A DNA stretch of 64,000 nucleotides from Burkholderia gladioli (GCF_000959725.1 NZ_CP009323.1:124001-188000), one strand, 5' to 3'. Numbered from the stretch's first letter, positions 19,667 through 29,442 are shown. Notes: generated by a model from the letters alone, not told the origin. Numbers and translations are program-made.

Positions 19667-19749
19667 GATTTTTATTCGGCTGTGATCTAATGCGGAACAC
19701 GCAAAGGGGCTCCGGCGCCCCGCCTCATCGATCCCCAGGAGACAGCAAG

Positions 19750-20586
19750 ATGGAAGTCCGCCAGGCCATACACAGCGAACACGCGAAAACCCTCGATACC
19801 GCCGGCTTGCGGCGCCACTTCCTGGTCGAACAGGTGTTCGAGGCCGACGCGCTCAAGCTGACCTACAGCCATATCGACCGCATCATCGTCGGCGGCGCCT
19901 TCCCGGCCACCCGCGCGGTGGAGGTGCCCAACGCGCTGGGCAAGACCATCGGCGTGGAGCACCTGCTGGACCGGCGCGAGCTGGGCGCGATCAACATCGG
20001 CGGCGACGGCTGGGTGGAGGTGGACGGCCAGCGCCACGCGGTGCGCTTCGAGGAGGCGATCTACATCGGCCAGGGCACGCAGTCGGTGGTGTTCGGCAGC
20101 GACGATGCCGCCCGCCCCGCCAAGTTCTACCTGAACTGCGCGCCGGCCCACACCCGCTATCCGACGCGCGTGATCACGTTGCAGCAGGCCTCGCCGGAAA
20201 CGCTGGGCGACCCGTCCACCAGCAACCGCCGGACCATCTACAAGTTCATCGTTCCGGAAGTGGTGCAGACCTGCCAGCTCTCGATGGGCATGACCAAGCT
20301 GGAGCCGGGCAACCTGTGGAACACCATGCCCTGCCACACCCACGAGCGCCGCATGGAGGTGTATTTCTACTTCGGCATGCAGGAGAACTCGGCGGTGTTC
20401 CATATGTGCGGCGAGCCGCAGGAAACGCGCCACATCCTGGTCCACAACGAGCAGGCGGTGATCTCGCCGAGCTGGTCGATCCACTCGGGCGTGGGCACCC
20501 AGGCCTATACCTTCATCTGGGGCATGGTCGGCGAGAACCAGGTGTTCAAGGACATGGACCACGTCAAGATCGGCGATCTGCGCTGA
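19750..20586 (+). CDS. kduI: 5-dehydro-4-deoxy-D-glucuronate isomerase
   Basis: KduI interconverts 5-keto-4-deoxyuronate and 3-deoxy-D-glycero-2,5-hexodiulosonate in pectin and unsaturated-uronate degradation. The 278 residues equal the length of the enterobacterial enzyme. The cupin metal site is visible as [16 protein letters not shown] and later histidines. The start is the ATG at 19750 after AGGAGACAGCAAG, giving [11 protein letters not shown]. kduD follows after 64 bases. Confidence 0.96.
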   Translation: MEVRQAIHSEHAKTLDTAGLRRHFLVEQVFEADALKLTYSHIDRIIVGGAFPATRAVEVPNALGKTIGVEHLLDRRELGAINIGGDGWVEVDGQRHAVRFEEAIYIGQGTQSVVFGSDDAARPAKFYLNCAPAHTRYPTRVITLQQASPETLGDPSTSNRRTIYKFIVPEVVQTCQLSMGMTKLEPGNLWNTMPCHTHERRMEVYFYFGMQENSAVFHMCGEPQETRHILVHNEQAVISPSWSIHSGVGTQAYTFIWGMVGENQVFKDMDHVKIGDLR

Positions 20587-20650
20587 AGCACGGCCGCCCG
20601 GCCCGCGCCGGGCGTCGCCTGATCCATCACTGGCAATCGAGAGGAACCCC

Positions 20651-21412
20651 ATGCCAGCCAATTTCTTCGACCTGACCGGCAAGGTCGCGGTCGTCACCGG
20701 TTGCAATACCGGCCTGGGCGCCGGGATGGCGATCGCGCTCGCCGAGGCGGGCTGCGACATCGCCGGCGTCAACCGCGGCGCGCCCACCGAGACCATGGCA
20801 CGCGTCGAATCGCTCGGCCGCCGCTTCCTCGACCTGCGCGCCGACCTGTCGAGCACGCAGCCGATCGACGACGTGGTGAACGCCACGGTCGAGGCCTTCG
20901 GCCGCATCGACGTGCTGGTCAACAACGCCGGCATCATCCGCCGCAACGACGCGCTCGCGTTCACCGAGGAGGACTGGGACGTGGTGATCGACACCAACCT
21001 GAAGACGGTGTTCTTCCTCGCGCAGGCGGTGGCGCGCCAGTTCGTCAAGCAGGACGGGCCCGGCAAGATCATCAACGTGGCCTCGATGCTGTCGTTCCAG
21101 GGCGGTATCCGGGTGCCCTCCTACACCGCCTCGAAAAGCGGCGTGCTGGGCTTGACGCGCCTGCTCGCCAACGAATGGGCCTCGCGCGGCATCAACGTCA
21201 ACGCGATCGCGCCCGGCTACATGGAAACCAACAACACCACGCAGCTGCGGCACGACGCGCAGCGCAACGAGGAAATCGTCGGCCGCATCCCGGCCGCGCG
21301 CTGGGGCGTGCCGGGCGACCTGGCCGGCCCCGTGGTGTTTCTAGCCTCGCCCGCCTCCGACTACGTGCACGGCCACACGCTGGCCGTGGACGGCGGCTGG
21401 CTGGCCCGCTGA
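20651..21412 (+). CDS. kduD: 2-dehydro-3-deoxy-D-gluconate 5-dehydrogenase
   Basis: A 253-residue short-chain dehydrogenase that reduces the KduI product to 2-keto-3-deoxygluconate. The NAD-binding glycine motif is TGCNTGLGAGMA, the LVNNAGI motif is present, and the catalytic Tyr and Lys are in SYTASKSG. Its length equals E. coli KduD. Its place between kduI and kdgR supports the specific call over a generic SDR. Confidence 0.94.
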   Translation: MPANFFDLTGKVAVVTGCNTGLGAGMAIALAEAGCDIAGVNRGAPTETMARVESLGRRFLDLRADLSSTQPIDDVVNATVEAFGRIDVLVNNAGIIRRNDALAFTEEDWDVVIDTNLKTVFFLAQAVARQFVKQDGPGKIINVASMLSFQGGIRVPSYTASKSGVLGLTRLLANEWASRGINVNAIAPGYMETNNTTQLRHDAQRNEEIVGRIPAARWGVPGDLAGPVVFLASPASDYVHGHTLAVDGGWLAR

Positions 21413-21475
21413 TTCAACTCCGACCCGGGACACGCTATGCTCACGCCTGAATCAAATTCGAGGGATGGTCTGCAC

Positions 21476-22312
21476 ATGGAAGCGATGCTCAGGCGCCGGA
21501 AGGACGAGGCCGCCTCCCGGGCGCGGAACGACGAAGGCGGCGAGAAAACGGAATCGGCCTCGGCCGCGGGCAAGGTGTTCGCCGTGCTGGAAGCGCTCGG
21601 CGCGCACGGGCCGATCGGCATCAGCGAGCTGTCGAACCGGCTCGACATGTCGAAGACCACGGTCCATCGTTTTCTGCAGACGCTGAAGACGCTCGGCTTC
21701 GTCGCGCAGGAAGACGAGACCGAGCGCTACCGGCTGACGATCCGGCTGTTCGAGCTCGGCTCGCAGGCGCTGGAGAGCGTCGACCTGGTGCGCGAGGCGG
21801 ACGTGGAGATGCGCCGCATCGGGCGCCTGACGCGCGAGGCGCTGCACCTGGGCGCCTTCGACGAAGACCACATCATCTACATCCACAAGATCGACGCCGA
21901 CTACGGGCTGCGCATGCACTCGCGGATCGGCCGCACCAATCCGCTCTACAGCACCGCGATCGGCAAGGTGCTGCTGGCCTGGATGGCGCCCGAGGAGGCG
22001 CGCGAGGCGCTCTCGCGCATCGAGTTCCGCAAGTCCACGCAGAAGACGCTGGCCTCGGCCGAGGCGGTCTGGAGCATCCTGCCGCACGTGCGCGAGCAGG
22101 GTTACGGCGAGGACAACGAGGAACAGGAAGACGGGCTGGTGTGCCTGGCGGTGCCGGTGTTCGACCGCTTCGGGCGAGTGATCGCCGGGCTGTCGATCTC
22201 GTTTCCGACCATGCGCTGCGGCGCCGACACCAAGGCGCACTACGTGGCCCTGCTCAAGCAGGCGGGGCAGGTGATCTCCTCGAAGCTCGGTTATCGCGGC
22301 GAGCCGCTCTGA
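21476..22312 (+). CDS. kdgR: IclR-family repressor KdgR
   Basis: KdgR represses uronate and pectin catabolic genes and is released by 2-keto-3-deoxygluconate. The N-terminal winged helix contains GISELSNRLDMSKTTVHRFLQTLKTLG split over its helices, and the effector domain contains DEDHIIYIHKID, RIGRTNPLYSTAIGKVLLAW and GYGEDNEEQEDGL, all very close to enterobacterial KdgR as remembered. The start at 21476 is preferred because GAGGGA lies ten bases before it; an ATG at 21437 in the same frame lacks such a site. Likely targets are the two palindromes before kdgT and kduI. Confidence 0.9.
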   Translation: MEAMLRRRKDEAASRARNDEGGEKTESASAAGKVFAVLEALGAHGPIGISELSNRLDMSKTTVHRFLQTLKTLGFVAQEDETERYRLTIRLFELGSQALESVDLVREADVEMRRIGRLTREALHLGAFDEDHIIYIHKIDADYGLRMHSRIGRTNPLYSTAIGKVLLAWMAPEEAREALSRIEFRKSTQKTLASAEAVWSILPHVREQGYGEDNEEQEDGLVCLAVPVFDRFGRVIAGLSISFPTMRCGADTKAHYVALLKQAGQVISSKLGYRGEPL

Positions 22313-22354
22313 GCAGCGGCGGCGCGCCAGCCCGAACCCAGGCACGACGAACGA

Positions 22355-23347
22355 TCAGGCGGCCCGACGGGCCGCCTTTCTTTTTGGCGCGGGCGCGGGC
22401 GCGGCCGGCTCGTGGCTCGCCGAGGCGAAGGACGCGAAGGCCGCATCGTGCGCGACCTCGCGCATCAGGCGACGGAACCACATCAGCGCCGGGTCGTGCT
22501 CCTGGAAGCGGTTGTACTGCACCACCTCGGCCAGCTTCGGGATCGCGAACGGGCAGCGCAGCACGCGCAGCGAGGGCGAGGCGCGCTGCAGCAGGGTGGC
22601 CAGCCGCGTCTGCAGCGTCGCCACGCGCTGCGTGCCGTGCAACAGGTGCGGCACCACCTGGAAGGTTTCGGCCGTCACCTCGGCACGGCGCCGGTAACCC
22701 AGATCGAGCACGGCGCGGCTGTCCAGCGTGACGATCGCGCCGCCGGCCCACTCCATGATCACGTGCCCCAGCTCCAGGTAGCGCTCCAGCGTCAGGCGGC
22801 GCCCCACCTGCTGGTTGCCGTCCCACACCAGGCAGGACCAGCCGTCCTCGAACAGCAGCTCCGAGGGATAGGCCGCGCCGGCGCGGAAATCCGGCGTGAT
22901 CAGCAGGTCGATCTCGCCGTTCTCGAGATGGACCAGGCCAAGCGTGGCGGCGGTACGCACCCGGAAGCGCATGTTCGGCGCCTCGATCGAGGCGCGCCGC
23001 AGCACCTCGCCGAGGAACACGCTGATCACGTAATCGGAAGCCTCGATCACCAGGGTGCGGTCCGAGCTGACCGGATCGAAGCAGGGCGCGTCGTGGGTGA
23101 TCGACTGGATCTGCCGGAGCACCTCGCGCACCGGCTGGCGCAGGTTCTCGGCGCGCGAGGTCGGCACCAGGGTCTTGCCCACCGGCACCAGCAGCTCGTC
23201 GTCGAAATACTCGCGCAGCCGGGCCAGCGCGCAACTGGTCGCCGACTGGCTGAGGAACAGCCGCTGGGCCGCCTGGGTCACGCTGCGCGCGTCGAGCAGC
23301 GCATCGAGGACCACCAACTGGTTCAGGTCGAGCTTGTTGAAACGCAT
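22355..23347 (-). CDS. LysR-family regulator, NodD-like
   Basis: A 330-residue LysR regulator. The N-terminal helix-turn-helix (residues 1-65) begins MRFNKLDLNQLVVLDALL and contains SVTQAAQRLFLSQSATSCALARLREYF. The start and effector domain resemble the NodD/aromatic-responsive subgroup. It is divergent from the exported alpha/beta hydrolase gene with 138 bases between them, making that gene its most likely target. The C-terminus is Ala/Pro/Lys-rich and partly encoded by the kdgR terminator. The upstream ATG at 23422 is rejected. Confidence 0.88.
   Translation of the reverse strand: MRFNKLDLNQLVVLDALLDARSVTQAAQRLFLSQSATSCALARLREYFDDELLVPVGKTLVPTSRAENLRQPVREVLRQIQSITHDAPCFDPVSSDRTLVIEASDYVISVFLGEVLRRASIEAPNMRFRVRTAATLGLVHLENGEIDLLITPDFRAGAAYPSELLFEDGWSCLVWDGNQQVGRRLTLERYLELGHVIMEWAGGAIVTLDSRAVLDLGYRRRAEVTAETFQVVPHLLHGTQRVATLQTRLATLLQRASPSLRVLRCPFAIPKLAEVVQYNRFQEHDPALMWFRRLMREVAHDAAFASFASASHEPAAPAPAPKRKAARRAA
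22358..22385 (+). terminator. Terminator after kdgR
   Basis: A stem GGCGGCCC/GGGCCGCC with loop GAC is followed by TTTCTTTTT. It ends the rightward kduI-kduD-kdgR transcript and overlaps the 3' end of the convergent LysR gene, so it encodes that protein's Ala/Arg/Lys tail too. Confidence 0.85.
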
Positions 23348-23485
23348 GGCGGCGGCTCCATTGATGGCCTCAATACATCGGGCGCGAACAATCAATTTTA
23401 CACAGGCTCGGCGCGCGGGCATCGTGCGGATTCACGCCGCTCCCGGCGCGTCGCCACCGCCTCCTCCCAGCCAAGGAACCGCCCC

Positions 23486-24955
23486 ATGTTTCGCCCCGCT
23501 TCACGCTGTCTTGCCTCACGCTTTCTCGCCGCCCTGCTGGCCACCTCGGCCTGCTTCGCCGGCCCCGTCGCGCATGCCGATCCCGTCTCGTATCACTACG
23601 CCAGCGTCGACGGGCTGCGCCTGTTCTATCGCGAGGCCGGCGATCGCGCCAAGCCGACCTTGCTGCTGCTGCACGGCTTCCCGAGTTCGTCGCACGAGTT
23701 CCGCGACCTGATGCCCCTGCTCGCCGGGCAATTCCACGTGATCGCGCCCGACTACCCCGGCATGGGCTACAGCGAGGCACCGCCCGCCGAGCGCTTCGCG
23801 CCGAGCTTCGACAAGGTGACGAGCGTGATCGAGCACTTCGTCGCGAGCCTGGGCGAGCCGCACCTGATCGTCTACATGACCGATTTCGGCGGCCCGGTGG
23901 GCATGCGCCTGGCCCTGCATCATCCGGACTGGATCGACGGGCTGGTGTTCCAGAACGCGGTGATCTCGGAGGACGGGGTCGATCCCGCCCGGCGCCGGCG
24001 CGACGCCGCGATCACGGGCGAGGCCACGGAGGCCAAGCGCGCGCTGGCGGAAAGCCATGTCTCGCTGGCCACCGCCCTGCTGCTCTATCGCCACGGCGCG
24101 CGCGAGCCCGATGCGCTGAACCCCGATGCCTGGACCAACGACGCGGCCGCGCTCGCCAACCCCGACAGCCGCCGCATCATGACCGACCTGCAACTCGACA
24201 TCCCGAACAACGTGGCCGCGTTCCCGGCCTGGCAGGCCTGGCTGCGCGAGCACCAGCCGCGCACCCTGGTGGTGTGGGGCAGGAACGATCCGATCTTCGT
24301 GCCGGCCGGCGCCGAGGCGATCCGGCGCGAGGTGCCCGACGCGGCGATCCACTACTACGACACGGGGCACTTCGCGCTGGAGGAGGATCACGACGATATC
24401 GCCAGGCAGATCGGCGGCTTCTTCGCGCCGGTTCACGTGCGCGGCCGGATCGAGTCGGTGGAGGGAGCGACGGTGACGGTGCGCACCCGCGAAGGCGCGA
24501 CGCAGGTCCTCAAGCTCGATGCGCGCACGCGGCTGGCCGCCGTCAAGCCCTATGACCGCGCCCGGATCGAGCCCGGCAGCTATGTCGGCGCGGCCGCCGT
24601 GCCGAGCGGCGCCGGACTCGGCGCGCTGGAGGTGATGGTCTATCGCGAGGAGCGGCGCGGCACCGGGGAAGGCCATTACGCCTGGGATCTCGCGCCCGGC
24701 AGCAGCATGACGGGCGCCACCGTGACGGCGGTCACGGCCGAGCCCGGCGGCCGCGACCTGGACCTGCGCTACGGCAGCGAGACGCTGCGCGTGCATGTGC
24801 CCGATTCGGCGCCGGTGGTGACCTACGCGCCGGCCGGGCGGGAGGATCTGGTGCCGGGCGCCTACCTGTTCGCGGTCGCGGCGCCCGGCGATCACGGGCA
24901 GTGGCGAGCCGGCGCGATCTCGGTGGAGAAGGACGGCGTCAAGCCGCCGCTGTGA
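23486..24955 (+). CDS. Exported alpha/beta hydrolase with Asp nucleophile and extra C-terminal domain
   Basis: A 489-residue protein with a signal peptide (about residues 1-31, ending AHA). The hydrolase domain (about 35-315) has the oxyanion motif HGFP (63-66) and the nucleophile-elbow segment MTDFGGPVG, where Asp133 takes the nucleophile position, as in epoxide hydrolases and haloalkane dehalogenases; the catalytic His lies in YDTGHFALEED. Residues about 318-485 form an additional domain of two similar beta-rich segments reminiscent of DUF5666-type secreted domains. Export and this extension are unusual for an epoxide-hydrolase-like protein. Substrate unknown. Confidence 0.82.
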   Translation: MFRPASRCLASRFLAALLATSACFAGPVAHADPVSYHYASVDGLRLFYREAGDRAKPTLLLLHGFPSSSHEFRDLMPLLAGQFHVIAPDYPGMGYSEAPPAERFAPSFDKVTSVIEHFVASLGEPHLIVYMTDFGGPVGMRLALHHPDWIDGLVFQNAVISEDGVDPARRRRDAAITGEATEAKRALAESHVSLATALLLYRHGAREPDALNPDAWTNDAAALANPDSRRIMTDLQLDIPNNVAAFPAWQAWLREHQPRTLVVWGRNDPIFVPAGAEAIRREVPDAAIHYYDTGHFALEEDHDDIARQIGGFFAPVHVRGRIESVEGATVTVRTREGATQVLKLDARTRLAAVKPYDRARIEPGSYVGAAAVPSGAGLGALEVMVYREERRGTGEGHYAWDLAPGSSMTGATVTAVTAEPGGRDLDLRYGSETLRVHVPDSAPVVTYAPAGREDLVPGAYLFAVAAPGDHGQWRAGAISVEKDGVKPPL

Positions 24956-24982
24956 TACCCGGCAGGCTTGGCGGAAGCGCCC

Positions 24983-25594
24983 TCAGCGCGTGGCCATCAC
25001 CACCGCCGCGCCGGCCATCATGGTGGCGCTGGCGCGGTTGGCCACCTTCACCGCGCGGCGGCTCCTGAGCAGCCGGCGCGCGCGCACCGCGAGCAGCGCC
25101 CAGCTCAGGTCGACGGCGGCCATCACCACCAGCATGGTCAGCGCCAGCTCGGCCCAGGCCAGCGGCCCGACATGGGAGAGGTCGACCAGCGTGGGCAGCA
25201 ACGCCACGTAGAACACCATGATCTTGGGATTGCCGAGCGAGACGGTGAGGCCGGCGGCGAACATGCGCAGCGGCGACTGGCCGCTCGGCAACTGGCCGTC
25301 GTCGACGGCGGCCGGCGCGAGCCACATCTTCACGGCCAGGAACAGCAGGTAGACGATGCCGGCGATCTTCAGCAGCAGGAAGGCGGTCGCGAAGGTCTTG
25401 GCCAGCGCGGCCAGGCCCGCCACCGCGAAGCTCATCCACAGGATCTCGCCGATCCACATCGCGGCCAGGAACGGCAGCACGTCGCGAAAGCCGTTGCTCA
25501 TCACGCGCGCGACCAGGGCGGCGATCCCCGGCCCCGGCGAACCGGCGGCCACCATCAGGGCCAATGCGAATACCAACAGGGCGGACAGCGCCAT
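24983..25594 (-). CDS. LysE/RhtB-family amino-acid exporter
   Basis: A 203-residue inner-membrane protein with about six transmembrane helices and the family motif GSPGPGIAALVARVMSNG near residue 19. LysE/RhtB proteins export amino acids or their derivatives; the substrate cannot be read from the sequence. It is convergent with the alpha/beta hydrolase gene, with 27 bases between the stops. Confidence 0.88.
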   Translation of the reverse strand: MALSALLVFALALMVAAGSPGPGIAALVARVMSNGFRDVLPFLAAMWIGEILWMSFAVAGLAALAKTFATAFLLLKIAGIVYLLFLAVKMWLAPAAVDDGQLPSGQSPLRMFAAGLTVSLGNPKIMVFYVALLPTLVDLSHVGPLAWAELALTMLVVMAAVDLSWALLAVRARRLLRSRRAVKVANRASATMMAGAAVVMATR

Positions 25595-25799
25595 CGAAGC
25601 CTCCAGGACAGGCGGCGGCGCACCGGGGCGATGGCTCCGGCAAGACGCCGCGAGCCGCCATCTTAGCGCAGCCGCGTGCGGCCCTGGCCCGGCTTGGCCG
25701 CCAGCGCCGCCGCGCCTGACTCGCCATCGCCGCCTGGCAGTCGCTGGCTTGCCATTGCTGGCTTGCCATTGCCTGGCTCTCGCTGATTTGCCGTTCCCG

Positions 25800-25883
25800 C
25801 CTTGCCTTCGATGCCTTGCCTTCGATGCCCTGCCTTCGCCGACTTGCCGTCGCCGCCCTGCCTTCGATGCCTCGCCCTCGCCG
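25800..25883. repeat. Minisatellite of six 14-bp units, with degenerate units before it
   Basis: Six consecutive 14-base units of the form CCTTGCCTTCGATG begin at 25800, 25814, 25828, 25842, 25856 and 25870. The first two are identical and the others differ at two to five positions. Related, more degraded units (CTTGCCATTGCTGG type) fill about 25737-25799. The array occupies the 387-base gap between the LysE-type gene and the 3' end of amiE and encodes nothing convincing. Confidence 0.8.
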
Positions 25884-25981
25884 CAGGCCGGCAGCAGCGC
25901 GGCGGCGCGCGCGTCGATGCGCGCGCCGCCGGTCTGCCTCCCTGCTCCCTCGTGCCAAACCCCTTCGCCTCGCCTGCCCGC

Positions 25982-27022
25982 CTAGCGCGTATTGGCTTCC
26001 GCCTGGTGAGGAATCCCCTCGATCGGACATTCGGGCGTGCCCGGCATCGGCCGCGTGATCGCCTCGGCGGCCGCGCGCGCCTTCTGCGGATCGTTCACCC
26101 AGTCGCGATAGAAGCCGAACGGGCAGTCGGCCACGCCATGCACGCTGTCGCCCGAGTTGATCGTGCCGGTGTAACCGCGATGCAGCAGCTTGTAGAGATG
26201 GTTCTGCGACTGCAGGTTGCGGCGCGCGTCGCGGATCTGCGAGACCGACAGCTCCGCGTACTGCACGCCCATCTCCTCCTCGCCGCATTCGCCGAGCGTG
26301 CGGCCGTCGAAGCCGACGATCGCCGAGTGGCCGAAGTAGGAATAGACGCCGTCGAAGCCGGCCGCGTTGGCCACCGCCACGTAGGTGTTGTTCATCCAGG
26401 CCATCGCCTTCGAGACCAGCACCTGCTGCTCCTTGGCCGGGTACATGTAGCCCTGGCAGCGCACGATCAGCTCGGCGCCCTGCATCGCGCAGTCGCGCCA
26501 GATCTCGGGATAGTTGCCGTCGTCGCAGATGATCAGGCTGATCTTCAGGCCCTTCGGCCCGTCCGTCACATAGGTTCGATCGCCCGGGTACCAGCCTTCG
26601 ATCGGCGTCCAGGGCATGATCTTGCGGTACTTCTGGACGATCTCGCCCTGGTCGTCGATCAGGATCAGGGTGTTGTAGGGCGCCTTGTTCGGGTGCTGCT
26701 CGTGGCGCTCGCCGGTGATCGAGAACACGCCCCACACCTTGGCCTGGCGGCAGGCGGCCGAGAAGATCTCGGTTTCCGCGCCGGGGATGGTGGAGGCGGT
26801 CTCGTACATCTCGGCCTCGTCGTACATGATGCCTTGCGTCGAATACTCGGGGAAGATCACCAGGTCCATGCCCGGCAGGCCGCGCTTCATGCCGACCAGC
26901 ATCTCGCCGATCCTGCGCGCGTTCTCCAGCACCTCGGCCCGGGTATGCAGCCGCGGCATCTTGTAGTTCACCACCGCGACGCCCACGCCGTCGCGGCTGC
27001 TCGAAATATCGCCATGTCGCAT
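25982..27022 (-). CDS. amiE: Aliphatic amidase
   Basis: AmiE hydrolyses short aliphatic amides such as acetamide and propionamide to the acid and ammonia. The 346-residue nitrilase-superfamily enzyme begins [20 protein letters not shown] and carries the catalytic triad at the positions known for the Pseudomonas enzyme: Glu59, Lys134 and Cys166 (in [10 protein letters not shown]). It is the last gene of a leftward operon starting at urtA; only 39 bases separate it from fmdB. It would use amides imported by the Urt-type transporter. Confidence 0.96.
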   Translation of the reverse strand: MRHGDISSSRDGVGVAVVNYKMPRLHTRAEVLENARRIGEMLVGMKRGLPGMDLVIFPEYSTQGIMYDEAEMYETASTIPGAETEIFSAACRQAKVWGVFSITGERHEQHPNKAPYNTLILIDDQGEIVQKYRKIMPWTPIEGWYPGDRTYVTDGPKGLKISLIICDDGNYPEIWRDCAMQGAELIVRCQGYMYPAKEQQVLVSKAMAWMNNTYVAVANAAGFDGVYSYFGHSAIVGFDGRTLGECGEEEMGVQYAELSVSQIRDARRNLQSQNHLYKLLHRGYTGTINSGDSVHGVADCPFGFYRDWVNDPQKARAAAEAITRPMPGTPECPIEGIPHQAEANTR

Positions 27023-27061
27023 CGTCTTGCTCCGTTCGCTTGGTTGGCGGGATGGCCCCGC

Positions 27062-27439
27062 TCAGTGACTGATCATCCAGGGCCGGCCGGCGGGACGCTT
27101 GAGCGCGCCCGCTGCCCCGCCGCCGGCTGCCGCCGCGCCGATCGCGCTGCCGCCGCTCGCGCCGGCGAGCGTGGCACGGCCGCCCGAACAACACCCGCAG
27201 CCGGGCCGGTGCCGGGACGCGGCGCCCTCGCCCGACTGGCGCGGCGCGTGCGCGGCGCGCTCGTTGGTGGCGTGCGCGATGCGCCGCTCGCCCGACATCA
27301 GCGCCAGCGACGGCGCCGTGAGCTGGCGCGCGGCGATGGTCCCGCACACGGGACAGGGCGCGGGCCGGTCGCGCTCGGCGATCGAACGCAGCGCCGCGAA
27401 GGGCCCGCAGGTGTCGCAATGGAAGTCGTAGATCGGCAT
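27062..27439 (-). CDS. fmdB: FmdB-family zinc-ribbon protein
   Basis: A 125-residue protein starting MPIYDFHCDTCG, with two CxxC pairs (CDTC near residues 8-11 and CPVC near 29-32) forming the FmdB zinc ribbon. The C-terminal half is Gly/Ala-rich and also holds CGCC. FmdB-type proteins are encoded beside formamidase genes and are thought to influence their expression or assembly, without a firm molecular role. The start at 27439 lies 17 bases after the fmdA stop. Longer open frames across this region are shadows. Confidence 0.85.
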   Translation of the reverse strand: MPIYDFHCDTCGPFAALRSIAERDRPAPCPVCGTIAARQLTAPSLALMSGERRIAHATNERAAHAPRQSGEGAASRHRPGCGCCSGGRATLAGASGGSAIGAAAAGGGAAGALKRPAGRPWMISH

Positions 27440-27456
27440 CGCGCGCTCCCCGGCCC

Positions 27457-28695
27457 TCAGGCCTTCACGAGATCGTAGGAGATCGGCAGGTCGACCTCGC
27501 CCTTCACATGGCGGATCGGCCCTTCGGCGTTCGGCCGGATGTCGAAGTCGAAGATCTGGGTGGGCAGCCAGAGCGTGGCGCAGGCGTTCGGGATGTCGAC
27601 CACGCCGCTGATATGCCCCTGCACCGGCGCGCAGCCGAGCAGCGAATAGGCCTGCGCGCCCGAGTAGCCGAACTTCTTCAGGTACTCGATCGCGTTCAGG
27701 CAGGCCTGCCGATAGGCCACCGTCACGTCGAGATAGTGCTGGCCGCCCGTCTCGTCCACCGAGATGCCCTCGAAGATCAGGTAGTCGTTGTAGTTCGGCG
27801 TGATCGGGCTGGGCTGGAACACCGGGTTGCGGATCCCGTACTTGGCCATGCCGCCCTTGATCAGGTTCACGCGCATGTGGACCCAGCCGGCCATCTCGAT
27901 CGCGCCGCAGAAAGTGATCTCGCCGTCGCCCTGGCTGAAGTGCAGGTCGCCCACCGACAGGCCCGCGCCGTCCACGTAGACCGGGAAGAACACCTTCGAG
28001 CCGCGCGACAGGTCCTTGATATCGCAGTTGCCGCCATGCTCGCGCGGCGGCACGGTACGCGCGCCCTCGGCGGCGGCACGGGCCTTGGCCTCGCCGCTCA
28101 GGCTGCCCATGTGCGCGGTGGCCGCGAACGGCGGATTGGCCAGCGGCGGCACGCGCTCGGGGTTGGTGGCGATCAGGCCGGTCTCGCGCGCATTCCAGGT
28201 TTCCAGCAGCTTGGGATCGGGCAGGCAGCCGATCAGGCCCGGGTGGATCAGGCCCGCGAAGTTCACGCCCGGGATATGGCGCGAGCTGGTGTACATGCCG
28301 TGGAAATCCCAGATCGACTTCTGCGCCGAGGGGAAATGGTCGGTCAGGAAACCGCCGCCGTTGGTCTTCGAGAAGAAGCCGTTGAAGCCCCACTGGCTGT
28401 CCGACTTCGCGCCGATGTCGAGCAGGTCCACCACCAGCAGGTCGCCCGGCTCGGCGCCCTTCACGCCCACCGGGCCCGACAGGAAGTGCACGATCGACAG
28501 GTCGATGTCGCGCACGTCGTCGGCGCTGTCGTCGTTCTTGATGAAGCCGCCGGTCCAGTCGTAGGTCTCCAGGATGAAGTCGTCGCCGGGCTTGACCCAG
28601 CAGGCCATCGGGATGTCGGGGTGCCAGCGGTTGTGGACTTGGGCGTTCTCGTAGGCGGACTGGTTCAGGTCGACCTTGATCAGGGTATCGGTCAT
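27457..28695 (-). CDS. fmdA: Formamidase
   Basis: FmdA hydrolyses formamide to formate and ammonia. The 412-residue length and motifs fit the formamidase/acetamidase family: HNRWHPDIPM, VDLLDIGA, the HPGLIGCLP segment, and GDGEITFCGAIEMAG with its conserved Cys and Glu. The ATG at 28695 gives the conserved start MTDTLIKVDLNQ; eight extra upstream residues are possible. It lies between urtE and fmdB, in the same order as short-chain-amide operons of methylotrophs. Confidence 0.94.
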   Translation of the reverse strand: MTDTLIKVDLNQSAYENAQVHNRWHPDIPMACWVKPGDDFILETYDWTGGFIKNDDSADDVRDIDLSIVHFLSGPVGVKGAEPGDLLVVDLLDIGAKSDSQWGFNGFFSKTNGGGFLTDHFPSAQKSIWDFHGMYTSSRHIPGVNFAGLIHPGLIGCLPDPKLLETWNARETGLIATNPERVPPLANPPFAATAHMGSLSGEAKARAAAEGARTVPPREHGGNCDIKDLSRGSKVFFPVYVDGAGLSVGDLHFSQGDGEITFCGAIEMAGWVHMRVNLIKGGMAKYGIRNPVFQPSPITPNYNDYLIFEGISVDETGGQHYLDVTVAYRQACLNAIEYLKKFGYSGAQAYSLLGCAPVQGHISGVVDIPNACATLWLPTQIFDFDIRPNAEGPIRHVKGEVDLPISYDLVKA

Positions 28696-28752
28696 CTCGT
28701 GTGCTCCTCGCTTCGGCAATGAATGGGATGGCGCGCCTCGGGCGGCGCGCCC

Positions 28753-29442
28753 TCAGACGGACAGGTATTCGCGGATGCGGTCGGTGTCGCCGGCCTCGCG
28801 CGTGCTCTGGTGGACGAAACGGCCGCCCTCGATCACGAACAGCCGGTCGGCCACCTCCAGCGCGAAGCTCAGCACCTGCTCGGACACCACGATCGCGATG
28901 TCGCGCGTGGCGCGGATCTGGTTGAGCGCGCGGGCGATGTCCTTGATCACCGAGGGCTGGATGCCCTCGGTGGGCTCGTCGAGCAGCAGCACCTTGGGAT
29001 CGGTGGCCAGCGCCCGCGCGATCGCCAGTTGCTGCTGCTGGCCGCCCGAGAGGTTGCCGCCCTTGCGGCGGCGCATGTCGAACAGCACCGGGAACAGCGC
29101 GTAGAGATCGTCGGGCACGGTCTGCGATTTCGCGTTCTCCAGGCCGGTGCGGATGTTCTCCTCCACCGTCAGCGAGGCGAAGATCTGCCGGCCCTGCGGC
29201 ACGTAGCCGATGCCGCGCGCCACGCGCCGGAAGCTCTCGTCCTTGGAGACGTCGGCGCCGCCCACCTTCACGCTGCCGCGGCTGGCCGGCAGCATGCCGA
29301 TCAGCGCCTTGAACAGCGTGGTCTTGCCCATGCCGTTGCGGCCCATCACCGCCACGCTTTCGCGCGTGCCGACCGAGAAGCCGATGCCGTGCAGCACCTC
29401 GCTCTGGCCGTAGCTGACGACGAGATCGTCGACTTCGAGCAT
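28753..29442 (-). CDS. urtE: ABC transporter ATP-binding protein UrtE
   Basis: A 229-residue ATPase of the branched-chain-amino-acid/urea importer family (LivF-like). Walker A is GRNGMGKT (34-41), the signature is LSGGQQQQL and Walker B is VLLLDEPTEG. It pairs with UrtD to energise the UrtB/UrtC permeases. Given the formamidase and amidase genes downstream, the importer may carry short amides as well as, or instead of, urea. Confidence 0.92.
   Translation of the reverse strand: MLEVDDLVVSYGQSEVLHGIGFSVGTRESVAVMGRNGMGKTTLFKALIGMLPASRGSVKVGGADVSKDESFRRVARGIGYVPQGRQIFASLTVEENIRTGLENAKSQTVPDDLYALFPVLFDMRRRKGGNLSGGQQQQLAIARALATDPKVLLLDEPTEGIQPSVIKDIARALNQIRATRDIAIVVSEQVLSFALEVADRLFVIEGGRFVHQSTREAGDTDRIREYLSV

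Noticed and set aside
25737..25883. Possible CRISPR array
   Set aside because: The 14-base units are directly adjacent without spacers; it is a minisatellite.
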